Counted from the stretch's first letter, positions 51,434 to 60,669 are shown. The stretch: 64,000 nt of DNA from Psychrobacillus sp044762745 (GCF_044762745.1 NZ_JBIWEX010000009.1:81619-145618), one strand, 5' to 3'. Numbers and translations are program-made. Notes: generated by a model not told the origin, from the sequence alone.

Positions 51434-52297
51434 ATGAATGAGTTAATTAATAACGAACAGCAAATTCGTATAAATAGAATACATAGTGAAGACGATAGCC
51501 AGCTTATTGGATCAGGGGGTTATTTATCGCCAAACAATGATTTGTTCCATGACGTACTTATTGCTATTTCATTGAAAAAGCCTGTTTTATTAAAAGGACC
51601 TACCGGGGCGGGAAAAACGAAACTCGCGGAAACTGTATCAAACTATTTTAAGCAACCAGTCCAAAGCATAAATTGTTCCGTCGATTTAGATGCTGAAAGC
51701 TTGCTCGGTTTTAAAACAATTGTCTTAAAAGATGGGGCGAATGCAATTGAATTTGTAGAAGGTCCGGTCATTGAAGCTATGAAAAAAGGGCATATTTTAT
51801 ATATTGATGAGATAAATATGGCAAAAGCAGAGACTCTACCTATTTTACATAGCGTTCTGGATTATAGAAGAATGCTGACAAATCCTTTTACGGGTGAAGT
51901 GATACATGCACACCAAGATTTTTCTGTTATTGCTGCAATTAACGAAGGGTATATAGGTACAACTCCGATGAATGAAGCGTTAAAAAATCGTTTTGTTTCT
52001 TTTTCTGTCCCATATATTTCAGGTGAGTTGCTTGCGAATCTTTGGAACGAAACCTTTCCAACAGCTCCTAAGCAATTACTAACGACTATGTTGCATTTAG
52101 CAGAAGATTTAATGGACCAAGTAAAACAAGGTTTACTATCTGAAGAGGCAGCATCTATTCGAAGTTTACTAGATGCAACAGAGCTTGCACAGTATATGGA
52201 ACCAATGCGAGCAATAAACTATGCAATTGCCGAGAAGTTAGAGGATGAACAAGAAAGAGAGCTTGTTTTAGAATTAGCCTCTTCTTGGATAAAGTGA
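51434..52297 (+). CDS. yojN: MoxR/NorQ-type AAA+ ATPase YojN
   Basis: A 287-residue AAA+ protein. Walker A GPTGAGKT (residues 55-62), Walker B ILYIDEINMAK, and a sensor/arginine region NEALKNRFVSFSVPY are clear. NorQ/CbbQ-type ATPases work with a von Willebrand factor A partner to activate or insert metal into enzymes. The partner gene follows nine bases later. B. subtilis carries the same pair, yojN-yojO, beside odhAB, as here. Its client is unknown. ATAAGGAGA precedes the ATG. Confidence 0.9.
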   Translation: MNELINNEQQIRINRIHSEDDSQLIGSGGYLSPNNDLFHDVLIAISLKKPVLLKGPTGAGKTKLAETVSNYFKQPVQSINCSVDLDAESLLGFKTIVLKDGANAIEFVEGPVIEAMKKGHILYIDEINMAKAETLPILHSVLDYRRMLTNPFTGEVIHAHQDFSVIAAINEGYIGTTPMNEALKNRFVSFSVPYISGELLANLWNETFPTAPKQLLTTMLHLAEDLMDQVKQGLLSEEAASIRSLLDATELAQYMEPMRAINYAIAEKLEDEQERELVLELASSWIK

Positions 52298-52306
52298 GGG
52301 ATGTAG

Positions 52307-54190
52307 ATGGCCTCGGTAAATCGTTTTATCCAATTTAACAATGAAACATTAGATGCACGTAAGCTAATGCATTATGAAAATGTTGCAAAGGCATTAACTA
52401 AAAATGCGATGCTTCTTGTAAAAGAGCGAAAGTTAATCGAATTTCAACCTACCGAGCAAACAGTTTCAATTAGTGTATTTTGGAGACACCGAGAAGAAGC
52501 GATTATGCATGCAGGTAGATTATCCGATATTTATTTATTAGCAGAAGGATTTTGGAAGCATTTTAATGTAAAAGCGTGGAGAGAATTTTTGAATGAAAAA
52601 CCAACTCCTCTTCCTAAATTACTTGATCAGCTTTTCTTTTGCTTCGAAGAGTTTCGTTTAATGGAAATGATTCAGAAAAAAAGAGTAGGAACAACTAAAA
52701 TGTTTGATACAAGAGTACGAACATATTTAGCATTTCATAAACAACAATTACTTGTAAATAGTCAAAAAGGTTTTTTAGCAGATGCTTTTATTAGTTATGT
52801 ATATATTAGTTTGTATGAAGGTACGATGCATGTAAAAGGACCTGAAATCTTTCAATTAGCAAATGGCATTATTCAGCATGTATATGAGAATAAGGATACG
52901 CAAGCCTCAATCGACATTGTGTATCGGTTATATTATTTACTCCAGGACTATATAACAGAAGATGCATTACATGAATATTATGCAATCCTTTCTGTATCCA
53001 ATTTGCCACCCGTGGATTTTCATTACCATCAAGGGGTAAAAGATTCAGAAGCGGGGGAGGAAGGAAATAAAGAAACAATTGAAGAAGTTTTTCGTTCTTG
53101 GCATCGGGAAAATGAACAGGAAGACGGAGTACATTTGCAATATGAGCTTGAGCATGGAAGAGATGGTAAGGCAGATCAACACCTCACTTCTCAAGAAGGA
53201 CGAGAAGGACATGATATTACGGAAGTTGGTCGAGGACAATCAACAGGAGACAACCGGGAATCGCTTGCAACTGAACGTGACGAGGAGCAATCGAATGCGA
53301 AGAAAAAAGCAGGAAAAGCATTTGGCAAAGAACATACAAAGGTCGTGTACGAAGAAAAACGAATGGATGGGCTCCTAACTCATCAAAACAAGCTCCAGCT
53401 TCAAACATACCGACAGGAGCAAGCACCTTTCGTTAAAGCATTCATTCAAGAAATGAAAAAACGAATGGAACAAAAAAAGGTGGATAAACGCATCAATTTG
53501 TCGAAAGGACGGCTTTCTTCCAAACTTACAGCACTTTGGACAGATGAGCGACCAAAACCTTTTTATAAAAAAGATGCTCCGAGTACGCATTTAAATGCGG
53601 TATTTGGACTTTTAGTAGATGGATCTGCATCGATGCAAGACAAGTTGGACGAAACGAAAAAAGCAGTTTTATTGTTTCATGATGTACTAAGGCAACTCAA
53701 AATTGCACATGAAATCGTTTTGCATTACGAAGACGCTTTTGAAGCCTCTGAAAGCATACAGCCAAATGCATTTGAATGGATTCATAAACTAGATGATGGT
53801 GGAAAAGATAGCGGGATGAATATACTATCGATGGAAGCCCATGAGGATAATCGTGATGGATTTGCTGTAAGATGGATGGGAAAAAGATTGGAAAAGCGAC
53901 CAGAAGAACATAAATTTCTACTCGTTTTTTCAGACGGGGAACCCTCTGCGTTTGGATATGCGCAAAACGGTATTATGGATACGGCCGAAGCGGTTGTTGA
54001 GCTAGAGCGGAAGCGTATATCCGTCCTTCATTTATTTTTGAATGATAGGGAAGCAACAGAAGAGCAATTAGATTTGTTCCGTTTAATATTCGGAAAGAAA
54101 ACTGCCGCTGCTGCTTCATTGGAAAAGTTTACAGATGAGACATTAAGATTGCTACGAAAAATGCTTCATCATGTTGTGAAAAGTACGTGA
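52307..54190 (+). CDS. yojO: VWA-domain protein YojO (NorD-like)
   Basis: A 627-residue protein: a helical N-terminal half, a charged acidic/Gln-rich middle (about 245-345), and a C-terminal von Willebrand factor A domain (about 425-620) with MIDAS motif VDGSASMQ and later FSDGEPSAFG. Such proteins pair with NorQ-type ATPases as metal-dependent chaperones. It follows yojN and ends at a terminator shared with the convergent telA-type gene. Confidence 0.9.
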   Translation: MASVNRFIQFNNETLDARKLMHYENVAKALTKNAMLLVKERKLIEFQPTEQTVSISVFWRHREEAIMHAGRLSDIYLLAEGFWKHFNVKAWREFLNEKPTPLPKLLDQLFFCFEEFRLMEMIQKKRVGTTKMFDTRVRTYLAFHKQQLLVNSQKGFLADAFISYVYISLYEGTMHVKGPEIFQLANGIIQHVYENKDTQASIDIVYRLYYLLQDYITEDALHEYYAILSVSNLPPVDFHYHQGVKDSEAGEEGNKETIEEVFRSWHRENEQEDGVHLQYELEHGRDGKADQHLTSQEGREGHDITEVGRGQSTGDNRESLATERDEEQSNAKKKAGKAFGKEHTKVVYEEKRMDGLLTHQNKLQLQTYRQEQAPFVKAFIQEMKKRMEQKKVDKRINLSKGRLSSKLTALWTDERPKPFYKKDAPSTHLNAVFGLLVDGSASMQDKLDETKKAVLLFHDVLRQLKIAHEIVLHYEDAFEASESIQPNAFEWIHKLDDGGKDSGMNILSMEAHEDNRDGFAVRWMGKRLEKRPEEHKFLLVFSDGEPSAFGYAQNGIMDTAEAVVELERKRISVLHLFLNDREATEEQLDLFRLIFGKKTAAAASLEKFTDETLRLLRKMLHHVVKST

Positions 54191-54226
54191 AAAAACCGTC
54201 CTTTTGTTAGGAAGGACGGTTTTTTG
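54189..54226. terminator. Bidirectional intrinsic terminator
   Basis: AAAAAACCGTCCTT and AAGGACGGTTTTTT arms; T-runs on both strands. Confidence 0.9.
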
Positions 54227-55394
54227 ATTGGTCGGCTATTAATAGAAGACGTTGTTTTAATTCTTCTTCCATGCGTCCAATCTCAATTTCAGCCGCTTTT
54301 CGTTTTACTCGGCCATCTGCTTGAATGCGCATTGTTTCTTCGATTGTTTGCAGTAAGTTTTCTTGCGTTTTCTTTAATGTTTCAATTTCAACGATACCAC
54401 GTTCATTTTCTTTAGCTGTTTCGATGCTATTCACTTTTAGCATTTCTGAATTTTTCAGTAGTAAATCATTTGTTGTTTTCGTTACTTGTTTCTGTGCTTC
54501 TACTGCTTTTTGCTGGCGATTGAGCGTCAATGCAATCGCAATTTGGTTTTTCCAAAGCGGGATAGACGTCATAATCGAAGATTGGATTTTTTCAGCTAGC
54601 GTTTGGTTCGTTTGTTGAATCATGCGTATTTGCGGTGCACTTTGAATCGTAATTTGGCGAGACAATTGTAAATCGTACATCCGTTTTTCTAATCGGTCTA
54701 CGAATTGTACCATATCATTGACTTCCTGATAAGCCATTTGATCATTCGATTCTTCTGCTTTGCGTCGCATTTCAGGGATTGTGACAGTTAGAATTTCTTC
54801 TTTTTTAACTTCCGCAGCAGCAATATAAACATTTAACGCTTGAAAATACGTTTTGTTCTGTTCGTATAATTTATCGAGCATATGCACATCTTCTACTAGT
54901 CCTCGTTTGGAATGCTCCAGTTGGATGCCGATACGATCGATTTGTGTGCTTAATTTTTGATATTTTGTCATCATTTCTTGCACCGAACGATTTACACGAT
55001 TAAATAGTCTTTTGATACCTGATTTTTTTTGCGCCGTCAATTCCTCGGGGTTTATATCGGATAACTTGTTCATAAGATCGCCTAAAATATCTCCAACAGG
55101 ACCGATGTCTTTTTTCTGCACATGATCTAACATCTGATGGGAGAACCGAGATAATTCAGTTTGTGCATTAGCTCCATAAGTTAAAATAGCTTCATAATTA
55201 CCAGCAGGGATTTGGTTCGCCAGTTGCTTTGCTTTTTGTTGTTCTACTTCGGATAACCGATCAATTAATTTTGTAGGGGCTGGCTCATCCGCTGTAGTCA
55301 CAGCTTGTGGGCTGGTTGTATTTAGTTCAAATGGACTTGCTAATAATTCATCCATTAATAAATCATCACTTGTATTGATTTGTTTTTCGCTCAT
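54207..55394 (-). CDS. yaaN: TelA/YaaN family toxic anion resistance protein
   Basis: A 395-residue, almost wholly helical protein of the TelA family, linked by homology to tellurite and some antimicrobial resistance; mechanism unknown. Typical segments are QIPAGNYEAILTYGANAQTEL, KKSGIKRLFNRVNRSVQEM and SIMTSIPLWKNQIAIAL. AAGGAGAATC lies before ATG 55394. It overlaps the end of xpaC by 29 bases; xpaC-yaaN is the B. subtilis order too. Confidence 0.9.
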   Translation of the reverse strand: MSEKQINTSDDLLMDELLASPFELNTTSPQAVTTADEPAPTKLIDRLSEVEQQKAKQLANQIPAGNYEAILTYGANAQTELSRFSHQMLDHVQKKDIGPVGDILGDLMNKLSDINPEELTAQKKSGIKRLFNRVNRSVQEMMTKYQKLSTQIDRIGIQLEHSKRGLVEDVHMLDKLYEQNKTYFQALNVYIAAAEVKKEEILTVTIPEMRRKAEESNDQMAYQEVNDMVQFVDRLEKRMYDLQLSRQITIQSAPQIRMIQQTNQTLAEKIQSSIMTSIPLWKNQIAIALTLNRQQKAVEAQKQVTKTTNDLLLKNSEMLKVNSIETAKENERGIVEIETLKKTQENLLQTIEETMRIQADGRVKRKAAEIEIGRMEEELKQRLLLIADQSKNRPS

Positions 55395-56043
55395 TTTCTG
55401 ATTCTCCTTCTAAATATAGAGGTTGTTCTTTTTTGGGTACTGATAATTTAGCGAAATCTAGTTCCATTTTTAGATGCTCAATATCAGAAGCTAATACATC
55501 TTTTAGATCGTCTTCCATAATGGAATTCATCGATTCTAATGTCTCGCGGGTATCCGCCAAGGCAATTTTTAATTCCTGATTTTTCATCGGTTGCGACACT
55601 AAAAGCGTATATTTTGAAGTGAGCTCTACTGCAGAATCTAAATGCGCATAGAAAAATTTTTCAACTTGGTAAAATTTTCGTGGATTCTCTTTTACTAATG
55701 ATATAATACGTTTTGCCAATCTATTCATTTCAAATAATTGTTTGAATGAACTAAAGGATCGTACTTTTAAATAATGGCTATTGAGCGTTCGAATTTTTGC
55801 TTTCGCTTCTTTTAGTTGTTTTTGTATATGAAAATACTCCGAGTGAGTGAGTTGGTGTTTCTTCATAATTCTTCGATGTTGTATTTTTTTTATACTAAAA
55901 TTCGACACTAAATATACGCCAATCGCAAGTAATGAACTGACGAAGTATCCAATGTCGAATGTGAAAAAGAAAACGAACCAGGAAATGAACATTATTGGTA
56001 TATTGATAAAATGACGAATAACAGTATTCATTACTTCAGTCAT
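55366..56043 (-). CDS. xpaC: XpaC family membrane protein
   Basis: A 225-residue protein with two N-terminal membrane helices (about 12-50, FINIPIMFISWFVFFFTFDI then GYFVSSLLAIGVYLV) and a helical cytoplasmic part, as in the 5-bromo-4-chloroindolyl phosphate hydrolysis protein family. That name is historical; enzymatic activity is doubtful. AGGAGGTAGCC precedes ATG 56043. It probably forms an envelope-stress complex with the TelA-type protein encoded by the overlapping downstream gene. Confidence 0.88.
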   Translation of the reverse strand: MTEVMNTVIRHFINIPIMFISWFVFFFTFDIGYFVSSLLAIGVYLVSNFSIKKIQHRRIMKKHQLTHSEYFHIQKQLKEAKAKIRTLNSHYLKVRSFSSFKQLFEMNRLAKRIISLVKENPRKFYQVEKFFYAHLDSAVELTSKYTLLVSQPMKNQELKIALADTRETLESMNSIMEDDLKDVLASDIEHLKMELDFAKLSVPKKEQPLYLEGESENERKTNQYK

Positions 56044-56115
56044 AATAGGCTACCTCCTTTTGTCTACAATATAATATACGAATGGGAGGGAAGAAGGTTT
56101 CATTTTCCTATAGGT

Positions 56116-56397
56116 TTAGACGATATCGGTTTCCATTTTCGTATATCCTTTTAAATAATCGAATATTTCAATTTCAAAAGCATTCTCTTTCGATAAAGGG
56201 GATACCCCTTTTTGAATAAACTCCATAAATTCATCTAAATGATTTACATCTCCTTCAATATCGATGATAATTTCCTGTTGCTCATTTTGCATACAATAGC
56301 CTTTTAAACTAAGTGATTGAGCTTTTTGTTTTACTAGAAATCGAAAGCCAACACCATCTACATCCCCGTGCATATGAATATGCGCCCGCTTTTTCAA
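56116..56397 (-). CDS. Acylphosphatase
   Basis: A 93-residue acylphosphatase, which hydrolyses small acyl phosphates. Start TTG 56397 lies seven bases after AAAGGAGA; a longer frame from 56421 would include that site. Phosphate-loop Arg19 (GDVDGVGFR) and catalytic Asn38 (YCMQN) are at the expected positions. The usual Gln of GxVQGVGF is Asp here, and the loop after Asn lacks the normal Gly, so activity may be reduced. It lies alone on the minus strand. Confidence 0.82.
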   Translation of the reverse strand: MKKRAHIHMHGDVDGVGFRFLVKQKAQSLSLKGYCMQNEQQEIIIDIEGDVNHLDEFMEFIQKGVSPLSKENAFEIEIFDYLKGYTKMETDIV

Positions 56398-56493
56398 CTC
56401 ATCTTCTCCTTTATCATACATAAATTGTATTAATTATAACTTAACTGATATTGCGTATATTTTCAATTCTTTGAGTGTTAAAAGTCATTTGAG

Positions 56494-56521
56494 TAGACAT
56501 TTTTTGTCGAAACAGTACAAT
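56494..56521 (+). promoter_or_regulatory. Promoter with embedded Spo0A box
   Basis: -35 TAGACA (56494-56499), 16-base spacer, -10 TACAAT (56516-56521). The spacer contains TTTGTCGAAA (56503-56512), a perfect match to the 0A box core TGNCGAA. Binding there would be expected to block the promoter. Confidence 0.5.
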
Positions 56522-56554
56522 ATGAGTTAACAATAAATGTTAGAGGCGATGAAC

Positions 56555-56833
56555 ATGTTTGAAGTTATTTATATGAAAGCAGATTACGAACCTTGGTGGG
56601 CTTTTGAAGGCTGGGAGGAGCATATCGTAAAAAAAATGGCTTTCGAGCAAGAGGAAGAAGCATTACATTACTTACATAAGACATTGGATGAATTTCGTGT
56701 TAAGTTCCCAAAAGAACAAGTAAAAGATGATAAATATTGGGCTTTTTGGTCCGTCAAAGAGCAATGTTATTGTGAATCATGTGAAGACGATTTACAAGTT
56801 TACCATGGAATCATTTGGAGTGTTTCGAAGTAA
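56555..56833 (+). CDS. DUF1033 family protein
   Basis: A 92-residue protein of the DUF1033 family: MFEVIYMKADYEPWWAFEGW at the start and a WxSVKE/CESCEDDLQ.YHGII segment at the end, with two Cys spaced CYCESC. Function unknown. The start ATG 56555 lies seven bases after GAGGCG; two upstream in-frame ATGs have poorer spacing. Its promoter has a Spo0A-type box. Confidence 0.82.
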   Translation: MFEVIYMKADYEPWWAFEGWEEHIVKKMAFEQEEEALHYLHKTLDEFRVKFPKEQVKDDKYWAFWSVKEQCYCESCEDDLQVYHGIIWSVSK

Positions 56834-56859
56834 ACGATTTAGAATTATAAAAAAACTTG

Positions 56860-56887
56860 TTGACTATATTTATCCAACTGGTATACT
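56860..56887 (+). promoter_or_regulatory. Strong SigA promoter of the csp gene
   Basis: TTGACT, 16-base spacer, TATACT. The start codon is about 138 bases downstream, giving the long leader typical of cold-shock genes. Confidence 0.75.
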
Positions 56888-56922
56888 TTAGATAACAATT
56901 TAAAGTGAGAAACGGTATTTGT

Positions 56923-56990
56923 AATTCACATATCCTATGTAGTGATCGATGTGATGTCGGTACTTCATGGGATATGTGAATTTTTGTTTT
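56923..56990 (+). promoter_or_regulatory. Structured 5' leader of the csp mRNA
   Basis: A perfect 13-bp stem, AATTCACATATCC (56923-56935) with GGATATGTGAATT (56970-56982), followed by TTTGTTTTT. It could be a terminator/attenuator or a cold-responsive switch in the roughly 130-base leader. Confidence 0.6.
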
Positions 56991-57025
56991 TCGCATATTG
57001 ATTAATTTTTTTTGGAGGTAATAAC

Positions 57026-57226
57026 ATGAAACAAGGTACTGTAAAATGGTTTAACGCGGAAAAAGGATTTGGATTTATCGAAGTAGAAGGGGAAAACGAT
57101 GTATTCGTACACTTCTCTGCTATTCAAGGTGAAGGATTCAAATCACTAGAAGAAGGACAAAAAGTAGAATTTGAAGTTGTTGAAGGAAACCGCGGACCTC
57201 AAGCTGCAAACGTAGTTAAACTTTAA
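57026..57226 (+). CDS. Cold-shock protein (CspA/CspB family)
   Basis: A 66-residue single OB-fold protein that binds single-stranded RNA and DNA. RNP1 is KGFGFI and RNP2 is VFVHFSA; the family end GPQAANVVKL is complete. It acts as an RNA chaperone, often abundant and induced by cold. GGAGGTAATAAC precedes the ATG. The long structured leader and the strong promoter support post-transcriptional control. Which csp paralogue it is (cspB/C/D) cannot be told. Confidence 0.95.
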   Translation: MKQGTVKWFNAEKGFGFIEVEGENDVFVHFSAIQGEGFKSLEEGQKVEFEVVEGNRGPQAANVVKL

Positions 57227-57229
57227 AAG

Positions 57230-57268
57230 TTAAAAAGAAGCCCTCCAATTGGAGGAGCTTCTTTTTTT
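57230..57268 (+). terminator. Intrinsic terminator of csp
   Basis: AAAGAAGC.CCTCC-AATT-GGAGG.GCTTCTTT then TTTTT. Confidence 0.85.
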
Positions 57269-57357
57269 GATTAAGGAAACTCTAAGTATGCTGTTCATCG
57301 ATAGTCTTGAGGTGTTTCATCCATATGTTTTAGAGAATACTCGTCAAATTATACATT

Positions 57358-57996
57358 TTACTCCACACTTTCAATGACAGAACTTACGATAAATTGTTCA
57401 TCGCCTTCTTGCATGATAAATTCCCGTTTTATTTCTCCGAAGTTTTTTGTGAAATATTTTCGCATGATAGAATCATCTTCATTTGTTTTTTCAATAACAA
57501 TCACGTGATCAAATGTTTGAAGATCTGTTTCCAGTATCTCCGTAGTTGAAGTGATTTTCCAATCATTAAATTCTGTTCCTACTTCAAATGGGGTAGCTAA
57601 ATATACTTCAATTTCTTGCATTGCTTGAAGTTCTGCTAAGCTATGAGGTCTAGGTTCATATGCTTCTTCATTTTCAGCTATAAGACTAATTTTATTATCT
57701 TGTATATTGTATATCCTTTGGACAACAGTACCACCATTATTCTCAAATGTAATGACGTAATTTTCAAATGGATACAGGGTTGTCAAACTATAGGTTGCAT
57801 ATTCATTTCCTTCTCCTTTAAAATGTGCAACGGAATTGTCAGGCATAAAAAAGTGAGATAAGCTAATTGAAGGTTTAGAAGGAGTAATTACTTCTTCCGA
57901 AGGAGATTTTATAGTTGTTCCCGTTTCTACAGGTTTTTCGGCTCCGCAAGCAACGAGAAAAAAAGAAAGTATTAGAATGAATAAATACTTTATCAT
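57358..57996 (-). CDS. Lipoprotein of unknown function
   Basis: A 212-residue lipoprotein with signal MIKYLFILILSFFLVAC (Cys17), a Thr/Ser/Pro linker, and a beta-rich extracytoplasmic domain. No domain is recognised with confidence; the fold pattern resembles small Bacillus lipoproteins near metabolic genes. AGGAGGTAAAT precedes the ATG. It is a single gene, divergent from the YkvA-type gene. Confidence 0.75.
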   Translation of the reverse strand: MIKYLFILILSFFLVACGAEKPVETGTTIKSPSEEVITPSKPSISLSHFFMPDNSVAHFKGEGNEYATYSLTTLYPFENYVITFENNGGTVVQRIYNIQDNKISLIAENEEAYEPRPHSLAELQAMQEIEVYLATPFEVGTEFNDWKITSTTEILETDLQTFDHVIVIEKTNEDDSIMRKYFTKNFGEIKREFIMQEGDEQFIVSSVIESVE

Positions 57997-58098
57997 TTTA
58001 TTTACCTCCTATATTGTTTATGATTAGACTGCTAATGTGGTTAATTGTTTTATTTTGTCTTTTTTTGGTATAGTGAAAATAAGAGAGGGGAGATATTA

Positions 58099-58581
58099 GT
58101 GGATATTGAATTGAAAAATGAGTTACCTCCTTATGAGGAACAGCAAGATTTTTATATGAAACTGCGTTCAAAAATAACAAATTATACTCAATCTAAAACA
58201 GGGAGAACATCTAAATTTGCTCCGTATTTATTGTTTGCTCCAGATTTATTTCATTTACTTATAAAAGCGATGTTAGATAGCCGGATTGATACAAAATATA
58301 AAACACTTATTGGTAGTGGCATCTTATATTTCATCACACCGTTAGATTTACTACCTGAGGGACTAATAGGACCAGGTGGATTTATCGATGATATTATTGT
58401 GGCTACATATGTGGTAAATATGTTACTGAATAAATTTTCTCCTGAAATCATCGAAGAGCATTGGGTCGGTGATGAAAAATTATTAAATGTTTTAAAGAAA
58501 ATATCTAAAACAGGTGATACAGTTGTTGGTAAACTGCCATCGAAATCGAAACTAGGTAAATTTATAAAGAAGTCTAAATAA
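58099..58581 (+). CDS. YkvA/DUF1232 domain protein
   Basis: About 160 residues. The start GTG 58099 lies behind GAGAGGGGAG. The DUF1232 core (about 55-115) reads SRIDTKYKTLIGSGILYFIT, then PLDLLPE and GGFIDDIIVA, the pattern shared by YkvA-type small membrane-associated proteins. It ends in a Lys-rich tail. Function unknown. Confidence 0.8.
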   Translation: MDIELKNELPPYEEQQDFYMKLRSKITNYTQSKTGRTSKFAPYLLFAPDLFHLLIKAMLDSRIDTKYKTLIGSGILYFITPLDLLPEGLIGPGGFIDDIIVATYVVNMLLNKFSPEIIEEHWVGDEKLLNVLKKISKTGDTVVGKLPSKSKLGKFIKKSK

Positions 58582-58644
58582 TCAAGAGGGTAAAAAAGAA
58601 GTTAGGAACGGAATCCAAATAAGAAATATCATTTGTTTAGTAAA

Positions 58645-58690
58645 ACAGGGTATTCTGCCTCGTATAATCGAAGTAGAATACCCTGTTTAT
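58645..58690. terminator. Hairpin between YkvA-type and ABC-F genes
   Basis: ACAGGGTATTCT and AGAATACCCTGT arms (12 bp perfect), then TTATAATT. It is probably a terminator for one or both converging genes. Confidence 0.6.
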
Positions 58691-58727
58691 AATTGCATAG
58701 ACAAATTCACATTGGTCTTATGCTTTT

Positions 58728-60332
58728 TTATGAAAGTTTTTGTGCTTCTTTCCATTCTAGGAATTCATCATAAGTTAATTGTTTATCTAAGATTGAACCA
58801 TCTTCACGAATTTCAATGACGCGATTCGCGATTGTTTGAATAAACTGATGGTCATGTGATGTAAAGATCATCGCACCTTTAAATGCAGTCAACCCATTAT
58901 TTAGTGCTTGGATAGATTCTAAATCTAAATGGTTCGTAGGTTCATCTAGTAGAAGTACGTTCGACTCCGATAGCATCATTTTAGAAAGCATACAACGAAC
59001 TTTTTCTCCTCCGGATAGTACAGAAGGTTTTTTCTTCACTTCTTCTCCAGAGAATAGCATACGACCTAGGAATCCACGTAGGAATGTTTCACTTTCATCG
59101 TCAGGTGAATATTGACGTAACCAGTCTACTAGTGAAGTTTCGTTTCCTTCGAAATATTTAGCATTATCAAGTGGGAAGTAAGCACGAGTTGTAGTTACAC
59201 CCCAGCGGATGGAACCTTCTTGTGGTTCTTCTTCCTCTGCTAGTACACGAAGTAATGCAGATTTTGCTAGTTCTCCTCCAAGTAGAATAATTTTGTCTTC
59301 TTTATTCAAAGTAAAGTTCAACTTAGAGAATAGTTTTTCGCCTTCAAATGTATACCCTAAATCTTGTACTTGTAAAACATCGTTTCCGATTTCACGTTTC
59401 ATCGAGAAATTGACATAAGGGTATTTACGAGAAGATGGTTTAATATCATCTAACTCAATCTTATCTAACATTTTCTTACGAGAAGTTGCTTGTTTAGATT
59501 TAGAAGCATTTGCACTAAATCGAGCGATAAAGGCTTGAAGCTCTTTAATCTTCTCTTCTTTTTTACTGTTTTGATCAGATGCCAGCTTCAATGCAAGTTG
59601 ACTTGATTCATACCAGAAGTCATAGTTTCCAACATATACTTGGATCTTACTAAAGTCTAAGTCCGCAATATGCGTACATACTTTGTTTAAGAAGTGACGG
59701 TCATGGGAAACAACGATAACTGTGTTTTCAAAGTTAATAAGGAAATCTTCTAACCATTGAATGGCTTTAATGTCTAAATGGTTCGTAGGCTCATCTAGTA
59801 AAAGAACATCAGGTTTACCGAAAAGGGCTTGTGATAATAACACTTTTACTTTTTCAGAACCAGTTAACTCAGCCATTTTCTTTTGGTGCATACTATCAGG
59901 AATACCTAATCCTTGTAAAAGGATAGCTGCTTCTGACTCTGCTTCCCAACCATTTAAGTCTGCAAATTCACCTTCTAGCTCAGCAGCACGCATACCATCT
60001 TCATCTGAAAAGTCTTCTTTCATATAGATAGCATTCTTTTCATTCATTACTTCGTATAAACGTTTATGACCCATAATAACTGTTTCTAAAACTGTATATT
60101 CTTCGTATTCGAAGTGGTTTTGTTTTAGAATAGCTAAACGCTCATCTGGATTCATAATAACATTGCCTTCTTGTGCCTCAATTTCTCCAGACAAAATTTT
60201 GATAAATGTTGACTTACCAGCACCGTTTGCACCGATTAAACCATAACAGTTACCTGGTGTAAACTTTATATTTACGTCTTCAAATAATTTGCGATCACCA
60301 AAACGAAGACTTACATTACTTACTGCAATCAT
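58728..60332 (-). CDS. ykpA: ABC-F family ATPase (YkpA type)
   Basis: A 534-residue soluble protein with two ABC domains joined by a charged linker; no membrane part, as in ABC-F translation factors. NBD1 has GANGAGKST and signature-like LTGSEKV; NBD2 has LSGGEKVR and LLDEPTNHLDLES. The second Walker A is altered (GGELAKSALL in place of GxxGxGKS). The sequence closely follows YkpA of B. subtilis (YbiT type), where the second P-loop is altered as well. It likely acts on the ribosome. AGGAGGTACT precedes the ATG. Confidence 0.92.
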   Translation of the reverse strand: MIAVSNVSLRFGDRKLFEDVNIKFTPGNCYGLIGANGAGKSTFIKILSGEIEAQEGNVIMNPDERLAILKQNHFEYEEYTVLETVIMGHKRLYEVMNEKNAIYMKEDFSDEDGMRAAELEGEFADLNGWEAESEAAILLQGLGIPDSMHQKKMAELTGSEKVKVLLSQALFGKPDVLLLDEPTNHLDIKAIQWLEDFLINFENTVIVVSHDRHFLNKVCTHIADLDFSKIQVYVGNYDFWYESSQLALKLASDQNSKKEEKIKELQAFIARFSANASKSKQATSRKKMLDKIELDDIKPSSRKYPYVNFSMKREIGNDVLQVQDLGYTFEGEKLFSKLNFTLNKEDKIILLGGELAKSALLRVLAEEEEPQEGSIRWGVTTTRAYFPLDNAKYFEGNETSLVDWLRQYSPDDESETFLRGFLGRMLFSGEEVKKKPSVLSGGEKVRCMLSKMMLSESNVLLLDEPTNHLDLESIQALNNGLTAFKGAMIFTSHDHQFIQTIANRVIEIREDGSILDKQLTYDEFLEWKEAQKLS

Positions 60333-60433
60333 ATTTAGTACCTCCTAAAATTCACAATGCTCTTATTATAGCACGAAGTTTAAACAAAAGCTACAAACCC
60401 TTGATTCATCAAGCTTTCCAGCTACTCTACATA

Positions 60434-60652
60434 CTAGTTAGCCCCATTATTAGCCCCAATCGATTGCAGACTTTGACTAAACAAGAGAACAGATTCTTCT
60501 TCTAATTCTTTTAATACATGTCCATATATTTCATAAATCATTATATCTAACTGTTCAGAAATCCTCCTAAGCTGTAAATCTACTGGATTATGAATATTCA
60601 TCTTTGTATAAAAAGATTTAATGTAATACTCCAGATGGGTGTAATAATACAT
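60434..60652 (-). pseudogene. ImmA/IrrE-like metallopeptidase, N-terminal fragment
   Basis: A 72-residue frame starting at ATG 60652 behind AGGAGTG. Residues 1-45 (MYYYTHLEYYIKSFYTKMNI then HNPVDLQLRRISEQLDIMIY) match the start of ImmA-type proteases of phages and integrative elements, but the HExxH zinc site and the remainder are missing. ImmA proteins cleave phage-type repressors after DNA damage. The promoter region carries a LexA-type box. It may be a truncated relic or a short protein of its own. Confidence 0.6.
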
Positions 60653-60669
60653 AGTTTCACTCCTGTACG

